49,262 nt of DNA from Acidimicrobiaceae bacterium (GCA_003166025.1 PMWT01000047.1:1-49262), one strand, 5' to 3'; positions 1 through 11,658 are shown, counted from the first letter of the stretch. Notes: generated from the letters alone by a model not told the origin. Made by a program: numbers and translations.

Positions 1-333
1 ACGGCCCCCACGAACGGCGCCGGGCCGCAGCAGGCGACTGAGCCTCGACCGCGACCGGAGGCCGTATGGTGACTGCTGGGAGGGTGGTGCTGCGGTCTCA
101 GGCTTTCTCGGGCTACGTCTCTCCACCATCAGAGCATGCCCGACAAACTGGTCGCACAGCCACACCAAAGGCAGAGGTCGTGAGTGGTTGTGGCGGTTTG
201 GTCTCTCGCTCTCGTAAAGGGGTCTTCAGTCGCCCTCGACGAGCGGTCCACGGACGTCTCCTGGCCTTGGCGCTCAGCATAGAGCGTTACGCCATGACCA
301 AGCTGCAACGGGCACTATCGGGCAGCGACGCAC
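1..333. other. No gene recognised at left edge
   Basis: I see no convincing coding sequence here. The open frame on the plus strand from about 66 has no family features and composition typical of random high-GC frames. The stretch lies downstream of the BON-domain gene, which is transcribed toward it. Confidence 0.5.
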
Positions 334-365
334 TCCACCTCCTCGCCGGCTCGCGAGGAGGTGGA
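334..365 (-). terminator. Strong hairpin downstream of the BON gene
   Basis: A perfect 13-bp inverted repeat (334-346 with 353-365) encloses a 6-nt loop. It begins 23 nt beyond the stop codon of the BON-domain gene, where an intrinsic terminator would be expected. There is no clear U-tract, which is common in high-GC actinobacteria, so termination is inferred from position and stem strength. Confidence 0.6.
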
Positions 366-388
366 CCAAGCGCATTTTGGGGCCGGCG

Positions 389-1042
389 TCAATCGACTGA
401 ACTGACCTCTAGGTGATTGGTGACGGACCTAACACCGGGGCCGGCCCAAGCCGTGCGCTCGGCGTCGCGGCGCTCGGCCCAGGACCGCACGGTCCCGCCC
501 AAGGTGACCTCACCATTATCGACCTTGACGACAATGCGTTCGGCGTCAAGAGCGGCGTGACGCTTGATTGACTCGTCGATGTTGCGCTTGAGGTCCTTGG
601 CTTCCACGTTGGGCTTGACGGTGATTAGATCGGTGACGCCCTTCACCCCCCGCAGGTACCGGACGCAGCTCTCGGCGGACCGACGCAGGTAATCGGTCGT
701 GAGCTCGCCGCTCAGGGTTACCCAGCCCTTCGACACTGTGACCATTACTTGACCACTCGGTAGGGCGGCGTTCCACTCGAACGAGTCAAGGGCTGCCTTG
801 GCGATATCAGTGTCGTTGTGCTCACCAGCGGTGCGGATCTCGATTTCGTTGGCAACGCCTCGGACACCGGCTACTCGCTCAGTGGCGCGCTCAGCATTCC
901 AGCGCTGGGCGTAGGTGCTAGCTTCGCCGGTCAGCGTTATGACGCCATCGCTGGCAGTACCACCGATATGGCCGGCGTCAACACTGGGGTCCCATTCGAG
1001 CTCGTGCTCGACATCATGGCGAAGCTCTGTGTCAGTTTTCAT
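389..1042 (-). CDS. BON-domain protein (three BON repeats)
   Basis: The 217-residue product has three consecutive BON repeats of about 70 residues, roughly at 4-72, 80-148 and 150-217. Each carries the typical strand pattern of xGxVTLxG followed by the GVxxVxNxL-like end (for example VITLTGEAS, WVTLSGEL and VTLGGTV). BON domains are thought to bind membrane or phospholipid surfaces, and the three-repeat form without a signal peptide is common in stress-associated OsmY-like proteins. I chose the ATG at 1042 because the family begins MKTDxELxxDV; an upstream in-frame start at 1078 would add 12 unconserved residues. The gene follows the UbiB-like kinase on the same strand after a gap of about 300 nt. 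The molecular role is not known. Confidence 0.85.
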   Translation of the reverse strand: MKTDTELRHDVEHELEWDPSVDAGHIGGTASDGVITLTGEASTYAQRWNAERATERVAGVRGVANEIEIRTAGEHNDTDIAKAALDSFEWNAALPSGQVMVTVSKGWVTLSGELTTDYLRRSAESCVRYLRGVKGVTDLITVKPNVEAKDLKRNIDESIKRHAALDAERIVVKVDNGEVTLGGTVRSWAERRDAERTAWAGPGVRSVTNHLEVSSVD

Positions 1043-1341
1043 GAATTCTGCCCGTTTCATTTGAATTATTACAAGCATACCTCGTCTATGCTGCGTTGGG
1101 CCCGCCTGGGCACCAAAAAACGAGCAGGCGTGCGAATTACGACGACCCGCCGGGGACCATGGCTATCCTGGGTCAAGTAACGGCCAACAGGCGCTCATGG
1201 GGCCGGCACTACCGGCTGAGGTCAGCACCCGCCGGGCCCAACGCCCAACGTTCTAGGCCAGGCCAGTCGCAAGCCGTGCTGCCCATTTGGCCGGCCGCCC
1301 ACGGCTTGCTCTGCTCAGCTCCCGGCTGGCGCCTTAGTCGA

Positions 1342-3030
1342 TCAGCGGGGTGCGGCTAAGACCATCATCCGGGCCCGCTGCACAAGACTTTGGTGCCCCG
1401 GCCGGTTGCTCGCCAGCCGACGCCAGGTAACCATGGCACCGCTGGCAAGCGCGAGACCGGCAACTGAGAACCCCCCAATGGTTGGTCCTGCTCTTCGCGC
1501 CACTAGCTGTGTGGCGGCAAGTAGGCAAGCTGAGGTGAGCACGCCATCAACCAAGCGGTCAACAACTCCGTCCACATCGCGTACGCCAATGTCAACTGCG
1601 AGCTTGCCGCTACACACGGCGTCAAGGGCGGCAGTCACTTGGGCGGGGAGAGTTTCAATGAGCTGCTGCCAGGAACGGGCAGTGTGGGCAGCCTGGCGAG
1701 CCATCTGTTTGGGCTCGAAGCGTTCGCTGAGCATCTCGTGTACATAGGGAGCGGCCAGCTCTGTAAGCGAGACGTCAATGCCCACGCCCTGTCCGAGGCC
1801 TTGGAGCTCCAACACCACCCGGAACAGCAGTGCCATGTCCGCCGGAAGCTGCAGATGGTGGTCACGCATCATCTCGGTCCAGTTGGCCAGTACGGCCCCC
1901 ACATCGAGCTTGTCGATATCTCCGAGGAAGTGACTACGGAGCCATACACCGATATCCCCGCGGAGCTTTATCACCTCCACGTCCGCTGGTGCAGCGGACA
2001 TCTCCAGGATAATGTCGGTAACAGCGTCTACGTCACGTGTACCGATACCTATGACCAGTCCCCGGAGCTGGGTACGGCGCTGGGCGGTGATGTAGCCGAC
2101 GTCACCAAAGTCAAGTATGCCGATCCGGTGACCGGGAAGGAGCAGAAAGTTCCCCGGGTGAGGGTCAGCATGGAAGACGCCGTCGCGAAATATCATCTCC
2201 AGGTAAATGGCGATCGCGCGCCGAACGAGCCGGTCGACGTCCCAACCGTCCGCGTCGAGCGCATTACGGTCGGTGAAAGTCCTACCGACGATACGGGTCA
2301 TCGTCAACACGCGCCGGGTAGACCTTTCTGGGTACGGCGTCGGGATTACCACATCGTGCTCAGAGGCAAAGTTCTTGGCGAACAGCTGGAGGTTACCGAG
2401 CTCCTGGGCCATGTCGATCGCACCGCGCATCATCTTGTTGAACTCCTCGACGACCGTGATCGGACGGTAACGGGCGATCTCGGGGTCTTGGCGGTCGAGG
2501 AACTCGGCGCACGCCGTCATGAGCTCGAGATCTTCTCCCACCGTCCGGTCCACCCCGGCATGGAGCACCTTTACCACAACTTGAGCACCGTCGAACATGG
2601 TTGCCCCGTGCACCTGAGCGACCGAACCAGAGCCAAGCGCATCGGCGTCAAATGATGCAAATAGGGCGTCGATGGGTGCGCCGAGTTCAGACACGATCAG
2701 CGCCGCCACGGTTTCCCCGGGGTCGGGAGCCACAGCGGCTTGGAGCTTCCCAAGCTCAGTGGCTACCTCAGTACCCACGAGGTCAGGGCGAAGGCTAAGC
2801 ATCTGACCAAACTTGATGAAAGTCGTCCCGAGCTCGGTGGCTGCGCCCCTCATTCGTTCGCCGGTCGAAAGTGCCGCAACTGTCGGATCGGCCAGTTGCT
2901 GCACCACTTTGACTCCGGGGATGGAAGCACCCCGGCTTGCCCACTCGGCGAAGCCATAACGGCCGAGGACGTGAAGGATCTCATTCACCCGTCCGTGGTG
3001 CTTGGCCACGGCTGCAGCCAACTGGTCCAC
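1342..3030 (-). CDS. ABC1/UbiB (AarF) family atypical kinase
   Basis: The 562-residue protein shows the full ABC1/ADCK signature: KxGQ motif (KFGQ, 73-76), the Ala/Gly-rich nucleotide loop GSGSVAQVH (133-141), the invariant Lys in VVKVLH (154), the catalytic-loop variant HADPHPGN (287-294) and the metal-binding DFG (307-309). About 500-550 contains two hydrophobic C-terminal segments, as in membrane-anchored UbiB proteins. In proteobacteria UbiB supports ubiquinone synthesis; actinobacteria make menaquinone, so here the role is more likely isoprenoid lipid handling or ATP-dependent membrane-lipid work. Start: GTG at 3030 preceded by AGGAG at five bases. It lies downstream of the P-type ATPase on the same strand, about 250 nt away. 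Confidence 0.9.
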   Translation of the reverse strand: MDQLAAAVAKHHGRVNEILHVLGRYGFAEWASRGASIPGVKVVQQLADPTVAALSTGERMRGAATELGTTFIKFGQMLSLRPDLVGTEVATELGKLQAAVAPDPGETVAALIVSELGAPIDALFASFDADALGSGSVAQVHGATMFDGAQVVVKVLHAGVDRTVGEDLELMTACAEFLDRQDPEIARYRPITVVEEFNKMMRGAIDMAQELGNLQLFAKNFASEHDVVIPTPYPERSTRRVLTMTRIVGRTFTDRNALDADGWDVDRLVRRAIAIYLEMIFRDGVFHADPHPGNFLLLPGHRIGILDFGDVGYITAQRRTQLRGLVIGIGTRDVDAVTDIILEMSAAPADVEVIKLRGDIGVWLRSHFLGDIDKLDVGAVLANWTEMMRDHHLQLPADMALLFRVVLELQGLGQGVGIDVSLTELAAPYVHEMLSERFEPKQMARQAAHTARSWQQLIETLPAQVTAALDAVCSGKLAVDIGVRDVDGVVDRLVDGVLTSACLLAATQLVARRAGPTIGGFSVAGLALASGAMVTWRRLASNRPGHQSLVQRARMMVLAAPR

Positions 3031-3182
3031 TTTAGCTCCTAATCCATCGTCGGCAGACTACGAGGAGCCTCGTTGCCAAGACAGGGGCCCCCGTCCCGCA
3101 TCGCCCCTGACCTAGCGCCTCAGCAACTTGGTCCTACCGTGTGATCGTACCCGACCTTTTGGTTGCGCAAGAGCAATTCGGT

Positions 3183-3201
3183 TCTCGCCGGTGGGGCGAG
3201 A
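3183..3201 (-). terminator. Hairpin downstream of the P-type ATPase gene
   Basis: A perfect 7-bp stem (3183-3189 with 3195-3201) closes a GGTGG-type 5-nt loop, about 83 nt past the ATPase stop and before the UbiB-like gene. It may separate the two transcription units. No U-run is visible. Confidence 0.35.
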
Positions 3202-3283
3202 GCGGACCGAGGCCACCTGAGCAGCGATGTGGCGATCGGCTCGCACCATGCCCGCCAGTTATGCGTTCGCGATCGGGCGATGT

Positions 3284-5692
3284 TCAGAAGACTCCGAGCC
3301 GCCGGAAAACGGGCACTTTGACGAAGTCCAAGAGGAAGCCGAAAAGCACGGCTGCGGCCAGGACCGAGGCTGCGACGGCGACGGAGAGGGCGTGCATTTC
3401 GATCCCCCCCAGGGCGAGCACCGAGATGATGACGATGTCGCATACCGATGCCACGATCATCCATCTGCTGGGCAGCGACTTCCAAAGGTGCCGACGTTCC
3501 CGGACGCAGTACAGGATCGCCTCACCACCGAAAATGAGGGTAACCGCGCAGAGGGTTTGCAGCTGCGCGGTGCCCAGGCCGAGAAAGAACTTCCCGATCA
3601 GCAGCGAGCCGGTGCAAAAGGCCAGGAAACAAAGGCCCATCGCTACACCGGCTTTGGTCAGCTTGGCGATCTGCCACACACTTGGCTTTGACGACGGCCG
3701 GACGTTGTCAGTGGTGACAGACATCCCGAGGAAGTCGCCGGTGATCATGATTATCACCATGAGCATGGGGGTCAGGACAGCGTGCCCGGTGATGACGAGC
3801 CCTAGGGTGATGAAGAGCACATTGGTGATCTTCTTGGTGAAGGAGTTGAGCGTGTAGGTCAAGATGCGTTGGTAGGTGAGCCGTCCTTCTCGCACCCCGG
3901 CGACGATGCCACTGAGCCCGGCCGTGGTGAGGACGATCCCGGCCGCGGACTTGGCCACGTCGGTGGCGGTGGAGACGGCGATGCCCATCTGGGCCTGGCG
4001 CAGGGCGGGGGCGTCGTTGGCGCCGTCCCCGCACATCCCGACCGTATGCCCCGAGCCCTGGAAGCTTTTGACCAAGTCGTACTTTCCCTCGGGGAAAATA
4101 CCGGCGAAGACGGCGTAGTCTTCGGGACGGACAGAGGTGGGCAGTGGCCCGGGCGGGCAGATCTTGCCTTCCAGGCCCACGGCGCGGGCGACGATGCCGG
4201 CCGTTGCCGCGGCGTCGCCGGTGGCCATGACGGTACGCACCCCCATGCTGGCGAGCTCCGAGATGAGCTTGGCAGAGTCAGAACGCGGTGGGTCGCTGAG
4301 CGCGATCAGCCCCGTCAGTGTCATGGGGCTCCCGCTTGCCCCCTCAGCCACGGCCAGGACCCTTAACCCGTGCCCTTCGAGCTCCTTGACGGCGGCCGAG
4401 CCCGGTACGGACGGCGAGGACAGAGCGATGACCGTGTCGAAGGCGCCCTTGACGACCCGCATGTTCTTGTCGTCGGGGCCAGTGACCGTCGCTTCCGACA
4501 GCTTCTTGGCCGGGTCGAAAGGGACGAACTGCTGCAAAGTGGGCGGCCGCTTCATCCCATGTTGCGACCCCATCTCCCGGATAGCGGCGTCCACCGGATC
4601 CTGTCCACCCACATCACTGGCCAGGGTTGCGTAGGTGAGGACATGAGCTCCGTCGTAGCCGGACATCGCCTTTATGCTGTCCACCGACAGTTTGTTCATG
4701 GTGAGGGTGCCGGTCTTGTCGACACAAAGGACATCGACCGAGGCCGCCTCGTCCACCGCCGAGAGCCGAGTGGGGAGCACACCGAGCTTGCCCAGTGCCC
4801 CGGCGCCGAGCGCTGCAGCCAGGGTGAAGGTGGCAGGCAACGCCACCGGGATCGCCGCCAACACCGCCGTCAGGATGAGAGGGACGGTCGCGCTCCATGG
4901 CAACCCGCGACTGGTCGCGTACGCCACTAGGGCCACGATGACCGCTGCGTTGAACAGGGCGATGTTGCGCACCACCCGCAGGACGACCTTTTGCTGGGAA
5001 CTTTCGACATGCGCGGTGCGGACCAGCTCGGCGGAATTTCCGAACTTGGTGCGCGGCCCGGTATTTGTGACCCGTGCCGTCGCCTCGCCCCGCTGGACGA
5101 GCGCGCCGGCGAAGGTGTGGGCCCCGGTCCCGAGTTCCACCGGTTCGGACTCTCCGGTGAGCGATGACTGGTCCAGGAGCACTGACCCCTCGATGATGCT
5201 TACATCGGCTGGTACCACCGCCCCGAGCGACAACTTGACGAGGTCACCTGGTACCACGCCCGCCGACGCCACGATGGCCCATGTCCCGTCGCGGCGCACC
5301 GATGCGTTCAAAGCCAGGCGGGACTTGAGCGCGGTTAGCGTGGTTTGCGCCTTGCCTTCCTGGTACAGGCCAACTCCGGCGTTGAAGACGAGAAGGCCGG
5401 CGATCACCCCCGCTTCGGTGAAGTCGCCTAGCACTACCTCGAGCACCATGGCCGCCTCGAGCATCCATGGGACCGGTGCCCAAAACTTCTTTAGTGCCTG
5501 CACCAGTGGGTGCACGGTGGTGTCGGCCAGCGAGTTCGGCCCGACCTGAGCTAAGCGCTGATTGGCCTCGGCGGTCGTCAGCCCGTCGGGCGTAGCCGCA
5601 GACGCCAGTGTCGGCTTGGCCCCGGCGCTTGGCCTTTGAGCCCCTCCGGGCTTGGCGTCATCGGAATGCTCGGGTGGTGCCATCAAAGCCAT
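3284..5692 (-). CDS. P3A-type plasma-membrane proton-translocating ATPase
   Basis: This 802-residue protein resembles the fungal and plant PMA H+-ATPases rather than Ca2+ or heavy-metal pumps. Visible features: the FWAPVPWMLEA segment at the first membrane helices (70-80), TGES of the actuator domain (179-182), PVALPAT in helix M4 (282-287), the phosphorylation site DKTGTLT (Asp325) and the hinge motif MCGDGANDAPAL. It has no N-terminal metal-binding cysteines. It would hydrolyse ATP to export protons, maintaining pH and membrane potential. The start is the ATG at 5692, preceded by GGAGG eight bases upstream; a longer frame to 5761 lacks such a site. It stands alone, 172 nt upstream-flanked by the end of the deo operon. 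Confidence 0.88.
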   Translation of the reverse strand: MALMAPPEHSDDAKPGGAQRPSAGAKPTLASAATPDGLTTAEANQRLAQVGPNSLADTTVHPLVQALKKFWAPVPWMLEAAMVLEVVLGDFTEAGVIAGLLVFNAGVGLYQEGKAQTTLTALKSRLALNASVRRDGTWAIVASAGVVPGDLVKLSLGAVVPADVSIIEGSVLLDQSSLTGESEPVELGTGAHTFAGALVQRGEATARVTNTGPRTKFGNSAELVRTAHVESSQQKVVLRVVRNIALFNAAVIVALVAYATSRGLPWSATVPLILTAVLAAIPVALPATFTLAAALGAGALGKLGVLPTRLSAVDEAASVDVLCVDKTGTLTMNKLSVDSIKAMSGYDGAHVLTYATLASDVGGQDPVDAAIREMGSQHGMKRPPTLQQFVPFDPAKKLSEATVTGPDDKNMRVVKGAFDTVIALSSPSVPGSAAVKELEGHGLRVLAVAEGASGSPMTLTGLIALSDPPRSDSAKLISELASMGVRTVMATGDAAATAGIVARAVGLEGKICPPGPLPTSVRPEDYAVFAGIFPEGKYDLVKSFQGSGHTVGMCGDGANDAPALRQAQMGIAVSTATDVAKSAAGIVLTTAGLSGIVAGVREGRLTYQRILTYTLNSFTKKITNVLFITLGLVITGHAVLTPMLMVIIMITGDFLGMSVTTDNVRPSSKPSVWQIAKLTKAGVAMGLCFLAFCTGSLLIGKFFLGLGTAQLQTLCAVTLIFGGEAILYCVRERRHLWKSLPSRWMIVASVCDIVIISVLALGGIEMHALSVAVAASVLAAAVLFGFLLDFVKVPVFRRLGVF

Positions 5693-5864
5693 GTGCGTGA
5701 CCTCCCCACGTGCGCCAAGGTCCGCTGGCGGGGCAATGTTCGGTCTGCTGAGCGACGGCACGGCAACCGGTCTCCGATCAGCTCAGCCGTCGAGCCGGTC
5801 AGTCCGTGGGGCGGCTCACAAATGTCAATGATGCGCCGGGCCATGGGCGGCGCGGACCGCACCG

Positions 5865-7202
5865 TCAACGACCCTGACCGGCGCCGGGGCCTTGTGCAGG
5901 GTCGACAATCTCGTGGACGAGGGGTGGTGCGCTGACGGGAAGAGGCGACCAGCCCAGCGCCTGGAGCACGGCCAGCTCTGCGTTACGGGCGTCTTGGCCG
6001 TCCCGGGCGAAGATTCTCCCTATGGTGTCGCCCGCATGGGACTGGTCACCGATCTTGACGTGAAGGCTAAGGCCGACGGCGGGGTCGATTACGTCATCGA
6101 GCTTTTGCCGACCGGCGCCAAGTGCCCCTGAGGCCCGCCCGATCGCCTCGGCGTCGACGGTGGCGAGCCAGGCGTCTTGGGGGGCGTGCACATCGATGAT
6201 CGTGGGAGCAGCGGGAAGCAGGGACGTGTCGTCGACGACATGGGGGTCGCCGCCTTGGGCTTCGACCAATAGGCGGAAACGCTCCAAGCCAGCTCCACTG
6301 CGCAAGGCTTGTCCGGCTTGTTGGCGTCCGGTCCCGGCGTCCGGGGCCACACCGGACAAGGCCGCGAGGTGGCCGACGAGGGTGAGGCAGAGGTCGACGA
6401 AACGGGACTGGCGCTCGCCTTTGAGGACTTCGATCGCCTCCTGGACGTCGATGGCGTTGCCGACGGTGTCGGCCAGGGGTTGGTCCATGTCGGTAATGAG
6501 CGCCCTGGTGGCGCGCCCAGCCGACGTCCCCAGTGCTACGCAGATATTGGCCAGCTCTCGGGCGCTATCAGCTGTCTTCATAAACGCCCCGGAGCCGACC
6601 TTGACATCGAGGAGTATGGCGTGTGCTCCGCCGGCGATCTTCTTGCTCATGATGCTGGAGGCGATGAGCGCCGTGTTGCCAACGGTGGCGGTGACGTCGC
6701 GCAGGGCATAGATGGCCTTGTCGGCGGGGACGAGGTCGGCGGTTTGGGCGCACACCACCAGGCCGATGCGCTCAACCTGAGCCAGCAGTTCTTTCTCTGT
6801 GAGCTGGGTGCGCATGCCGGGGATGGCCTCGAGCTTGTCGAGGGTCCCCCCGGTGAAGCCCAGCCCCCGGCCTGACAGCTTGACGGTTTGCATGCCCAGG
6901 GCGGCGGCTAAAGGGGCGACAACCAGGGTGGTGCTGTCGCCCACCCCACCGGTGGAATGCTTGTCGACCGTCGGCCCACTGAGCCCTGAGAGGTCGAGCC
7001 GGTCGCCGGAGACGACCATGGCGTCGGTCAGGGCCACGGTCTCGTCGTGGCTGAACCCTCGCAGGTAGCCTGCCATCAAAAACGCCGCCATCTGGTAGTC
7101 GGGGACCTCCTTGGCGCTGTAGGCCGCGATCAGATCGTGTAGGTCCCCGCTGGCGATGGCGTGACCATCCCGTTTGGCGGCGATGAGCTCGACGACCTGC
7201 AT
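5865..7202 (-). CDS. deoA: Thymidine / pyrimidine-nucleoside phosphorylase
   Basis: The enzyme splits thymidine or other pyrimidine nucleosides with phosphate into base and (deoxy)ribose-1-phosphate. The 445-residue sequence has the family phosphate-binding motif KHSTGGVGD (81-89), followed by SGRGLGFTGGTLDKLE, and the N-terminal region MQVVELIAAKRDG typical of DeoA/Pdp proteins. It is the last gene of a three-gene operon, five bases after deoC; the sugar phosphate it releases would pass to the mutase and to DeoC. Whether it is specific for thymidine or also accepts uridine cannot be told from the sequence. Confidence 0.93.
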   Translation of the reverse strand: MQVVELIAAKRDGHAIASGDLHDLIAAYSAKEVPDYQMAAFLMAGYLRGFSHDETVALTDAMVVSGDRLDLSGLSGPTVDKHSTGGVGDSTTLVVAPLAAALGMQTVKLSGRGLGFTGGTLDKLEAIPGMRTQLTEKELLAQVERIGLVVCAQTADLVPADKAIYALRDVTATVGNTALIASSIMSKKIAGGAHAILLDVKVGSGAFMKTADSARELANICVALGTSAGRATRALITDMDQPLADTVGNAIDVQEAIEVLKGERQSRFVDLCLTLVGHLAALSGVAPDAGTGRQQAGQALRSGAGLERFRLLVEAQGGDPHVVDDTSLLPAAPTIIDVHAPQDAWLATVDAEAIGRASGALGAGRQKLDDVIDPAVGLSLHVKIGDQSHAGDTIGRIFARDGQDARNAELAVLQALGWSPLPVSAPPLVHEIVDPAQGPGAGQGR

Positions 7203-7207
7203 CGTGG

Positions 7208-7911
7208 CTACCCGGGCCTCACTGTTTGGCCAAGCTCGCCCAGGATGGTGGCACTGGCCGACAGCCCCAGTCGGGTGGCACCGGCGTCAATCATGGCGAA
7301 CGCGGTCTCGGCGTCATGGATGCCTCCAGCCGCTTTGACCCCGAGCCGTCCGGCAACCGCCCCGGACATGATCTCGATGGCTTCTACCGTGGCGCCCCCG
7401 GCCGGATGGAACCCGGTGGAGGACTTGACGAAATCGGCACCTGCGGCCTCCGCGGCGCGGCAGGCACAGAAGATCTGTTCAGGGGTTAGTACAGCGCTCT
7501 CGATGATGACCTTTAGGATCTGGCCACCGGTCAGAGCTGTTCGCACAGCGACGATATCGGCAGTGGCCCTGTCCCATTCGCCCCCAAGGACCAGGCCCAG
7601 GTTTATGACCATGTCCGCCTCGTCGGCCCCATCGGCAGCCGCCCAAGCGGCTTCGTCGGCTTTTACCTCGGGGCGATGGGTGCCGGAGGGGAACCCGATC
7701 ACCGCCACCACTTTGACACCGGAACCTCGCAGGCGCTCGGCCGCCACGCCCACCATCGTCGGCGAGATGCATACGCCGTAGACCTTCAGGTCCACTGCCT
7801 GGTCGCAAAAGGCGCCGATCTCGGCTGCGGTCGTCTCAGGCTTTAGGAGGGTGTGGTCGATTATGGCCGCCAGCTCGAGGCGCGTCCTGGTCATGGTCAT
7901 GGCTGCTTGGC

Positions 7912-7915
<4 letters not shown>
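7208..7915 (-). CDS. deoC: Deoxyribose-phosphate aldolase
   Basis: DeoC cleaves 2-deoxyribose-5-phosphate into acetaldehyde and glyceraldehyde-3-phosphate, the last step of deoxynucleoside catabolism. The 235-residue protein shows the class I aldolase signatures: DMVINLG with the catalytic Asp (101), and KSSTGF containing the Schiff-base Lys (164), plus the phosphate-binding GVKAAGGI. Length is normal for the family. Its ATG overlaps the stop of the upstream mutase gene (ATGA, 7912-7915), indicating translational coupling. Confidence 0.95.
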
Positions 7916-9666
<1,751 letters not shown>

Positions 9667-10010
9667 GCGGTTATTCTCCCCGCAAATCCGGTCGGTCCGT
9701 CAGAGAATTCTTTCGATATGGCAGAAATTTGCTTATGCTCGCCTCGGGCTCCCGCAGCACCCTTCCCGAGACGGGCCGGGGGCCATGGTTGGCAACTTTT
9801 CCCCGAAAGTTTGTCTAGCAGGCACCTGAGCGTCTTCTGGCCGCTGTAGGCTCCCGTGCAAGGGCGCTCAATGGTGCCCCGTGTTGCTCCGGTCCCCGGT
9901 AACGCCCTCTGGCAGCTGCTTAGAACAAAGCGGAGGTGGGCCGTGAAAGAGATGGCAACGCAAACTTCCTACCGGATAACGGGTGCTCTGTCGGGCATGG
10001 CGGCCTCGCG
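9667..10010. promoter_or_regulatory. Divergent intergenic region, deo operon / NCS1 permease
   Basis: This 344-nt gap separates the mutase-deoC-deoA operon (leftward) from the nucleobase permease (rightward) and should hold both promoters. A weak rightward candidate is TTTCGA near 9710 with TATGCT 17 bases later, which would leave a leader of about 270 nt before the permease start. I recognise no known operator or riboswitch. Confidence 0.4.
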
Positions 10011-11417
10011 ATGGTAGACGTCGCCCACCGACAAGATCTCGGCGCCGAGCCCGAGAACCGGTCCTTGCGCCAACGGGTAGGTGGCGACATCGAGACCGTC
10101 GGGGTGGATCCCGTCCCTGAGAACCAACGGACGATGACCCCTGGCAAGCTTTTCATCGTCTGGCTGATGGCCTCGGCGTCGGCCACCACACCCCTGATCG
10201 GGCTGCTGCTGTTCCATTACGGGCTGACCTACCTGATCGCGGCGATCGTCGTCGCCTGGGTGATCGGGTTCGTCCCCGCCGGCTTGTTCTCCGAAATGGG
10301 CCGCCAGGTACCGCTGAGCGCCCTGGTCGTCAGCAGGAAGACCTTCGGTTGGGATGGCTCGCTGCTCTTTTCCGCCCTCTTCAGCGTCGTCAACCTTGGC
10401 TGGTTCGGCCTGAACACAGACGTCGGGGCGTCCATTCTGTCGTCAATAACACACTCCTCATCATACCTTTGGGACGTGGTCATCGGCGGGGTCCAGGTCG
10501 TCCTCGTCCTTTTCGGGATGAAGTGGTTGGAGCGTTTCTACCGGTACACGATCGGCATACTCATCGTTTGCTACCTGGCGCTCACCATTTACCTGATCAC
10601 GCACTATACCCTGCATTACCCGCGCCAGACACAGGCCATGAACTGGGGGACCGCGCTCACCACTGTCCTTACCTTCTCCCTGCTGGCCTGGACTTATAAA
10701 CTGTCCACCACCTCACGCTTCGCCGTGCCGTCAGCCAAGACGAAGGGGACCAAGGCTTCGTTCTTCTTGCTGCCTTCGATCGGAATAATGACGTCCGTCC
10801 TGGTAATGGGTGTCCTAGGTGCTTATTCCGAACAGGCCACCGGCAATTGGAACATCGCCCTACTCGGGGCGCACATAAGCGGATGGGGAGCCGTTGCCGC
10901 CATCGGCGCTTCTCTGGCCGTCATCCACACCAATGCCATGAACCTTTATCCCTCCACCGTGGACCTGTTGGTCGTGCTCAACAACGTCCACAAGAAGATG
11001 CGCTGGGAACAGCCGTTGGCCACGGTCATCCTCGGGGCAGGCGGGACGTTATTGGCCATCGCCGGGATCCTCTCGCACGTCAGCACGCTGCTCGATGACG
11101 CCGGGGACTTGATCATCCCCTTCACGTTCGTCATGTTGGTGGACTGGATCTACGTGCAAAAGCGGCGCACGCCGGCTGACGCGTTCTTTGTGCACCCGGC
11201 CGCCTTCGAAAGCCGGTTCGCCTTGAGCGCCATCGGTGCCGTGCTAATAGGCTTTGTCCTCGCGTTCTGGGGCAACGACTTCCTGCCCAGCTTCTTTTAC
11301 AACACGCTGCCGCTGGCGGTAGTCGCCGCCATCGTGAGCGCCATCGTCTATGGTTTGGCCGCAACCATCTGGCCGCTACCAAGGGCGCTGGCCGTCACTG
11401 CTCCCGCGTCGCTATGA
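10011..11417 (+). CDS. NCS1 family nucleobase (cytosine/purine) permease
   Basis: The 468-residue membrane protein has about twelve hydrophobic segments and the N-terminal pattern of NCS1 transporters: IETVGVDPVPENQRT followed directly by the first helix. These proteins import cytosine, purines, allantoin or related compounds with H+ or Na+. The neighbouring nucleoside-degrading operon, transcribed divergently, supports a salvage role. The start is uncertain: ATG at 10011 lacks a good ribosome-binding site, and a GTG at 9936 in the same frame would add 25 residues with no family resemblance. The true substrate cannot be assigned. Confidence 0.85.
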   Translation: MVDVAHRQDLGAEPENRSLRQRVGGDIETVGVDPVPENQRTMTPGKLFIVWLMASASATTPLIGLLLFHYGLTYLIAAIVVAWVIGFVPAGLFSEMGRQVPLSALVVSRKTFGWDGSLLFSALFSVVNLGWFGLNTDVGASILSSITHSSSYLWDVVIGGVQVVLVLFGMKWLERFYRYTIGILIVCYLALTIYLITHYTLHYPRQTQAMNWGTALTTVLTFSLLAWTYKLSTTSRFAVPSAKTKGTKASFFLLPSIGIMTSVLVMGVLGAYSEQATGNWNIALLGAHISGWGAVAAIGASLAVIHTNAMNLYPSTVDLLVVLNNVHKKMRWEQPLATVILGAGGTLLAIAGILSHVSTLLDDAGDLIIPFTFVMLVDWIYVQKRRTPADAFFVHPAAFESRFALSAIGAVLIGFVLAFWGNDFLPSFFYNTLPLAVVAAIVSAIVYGLAATIWPLPRALAVTAPASL

Positions 11418-11452
11418 CGGCAATTGCGGCCTGGTAACGTTCGTGAGGACAT

Positions 11453-11468
11453 GACGGGTAGTCCCGTC
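11453..11468 (+). terminator. Short hairpin after the NCS1 permease gene
   Basis: A perfect 6-bp stem, GACGGG with CCCGTC around a TAGT loop, lies 36 nt beyond the permease stop. It is short and not followed by a strong T-run, so the terminator reading is tentative. Confidence 0.3.
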
Positions 11469-11658
11469 GTCGTGTTGGGTCCTGCTCAAGCAGTGCAGGC
11501 AGTGTCCGGGTGCGTTGCTCCGGACCTTGGTGGCGTGAGCTTTGGCCGATTCTCTCTATGACCCGATCGCTCTATGAGGCGCCTGGTTCGGGCAGGACGA
11601 CCATTCACGGTTCGTCGTCCCGTGCGGGCTCGGTGCGTCCCGCTTGAGGAGGAACGCC

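Noticed and set aside
1639-2655. Long plus-strand open frame (338 codons) opposite the UbiB-like gene
   Set aside because: It mirrors the conserved kinase frame on the other strand and shows no family motifs.
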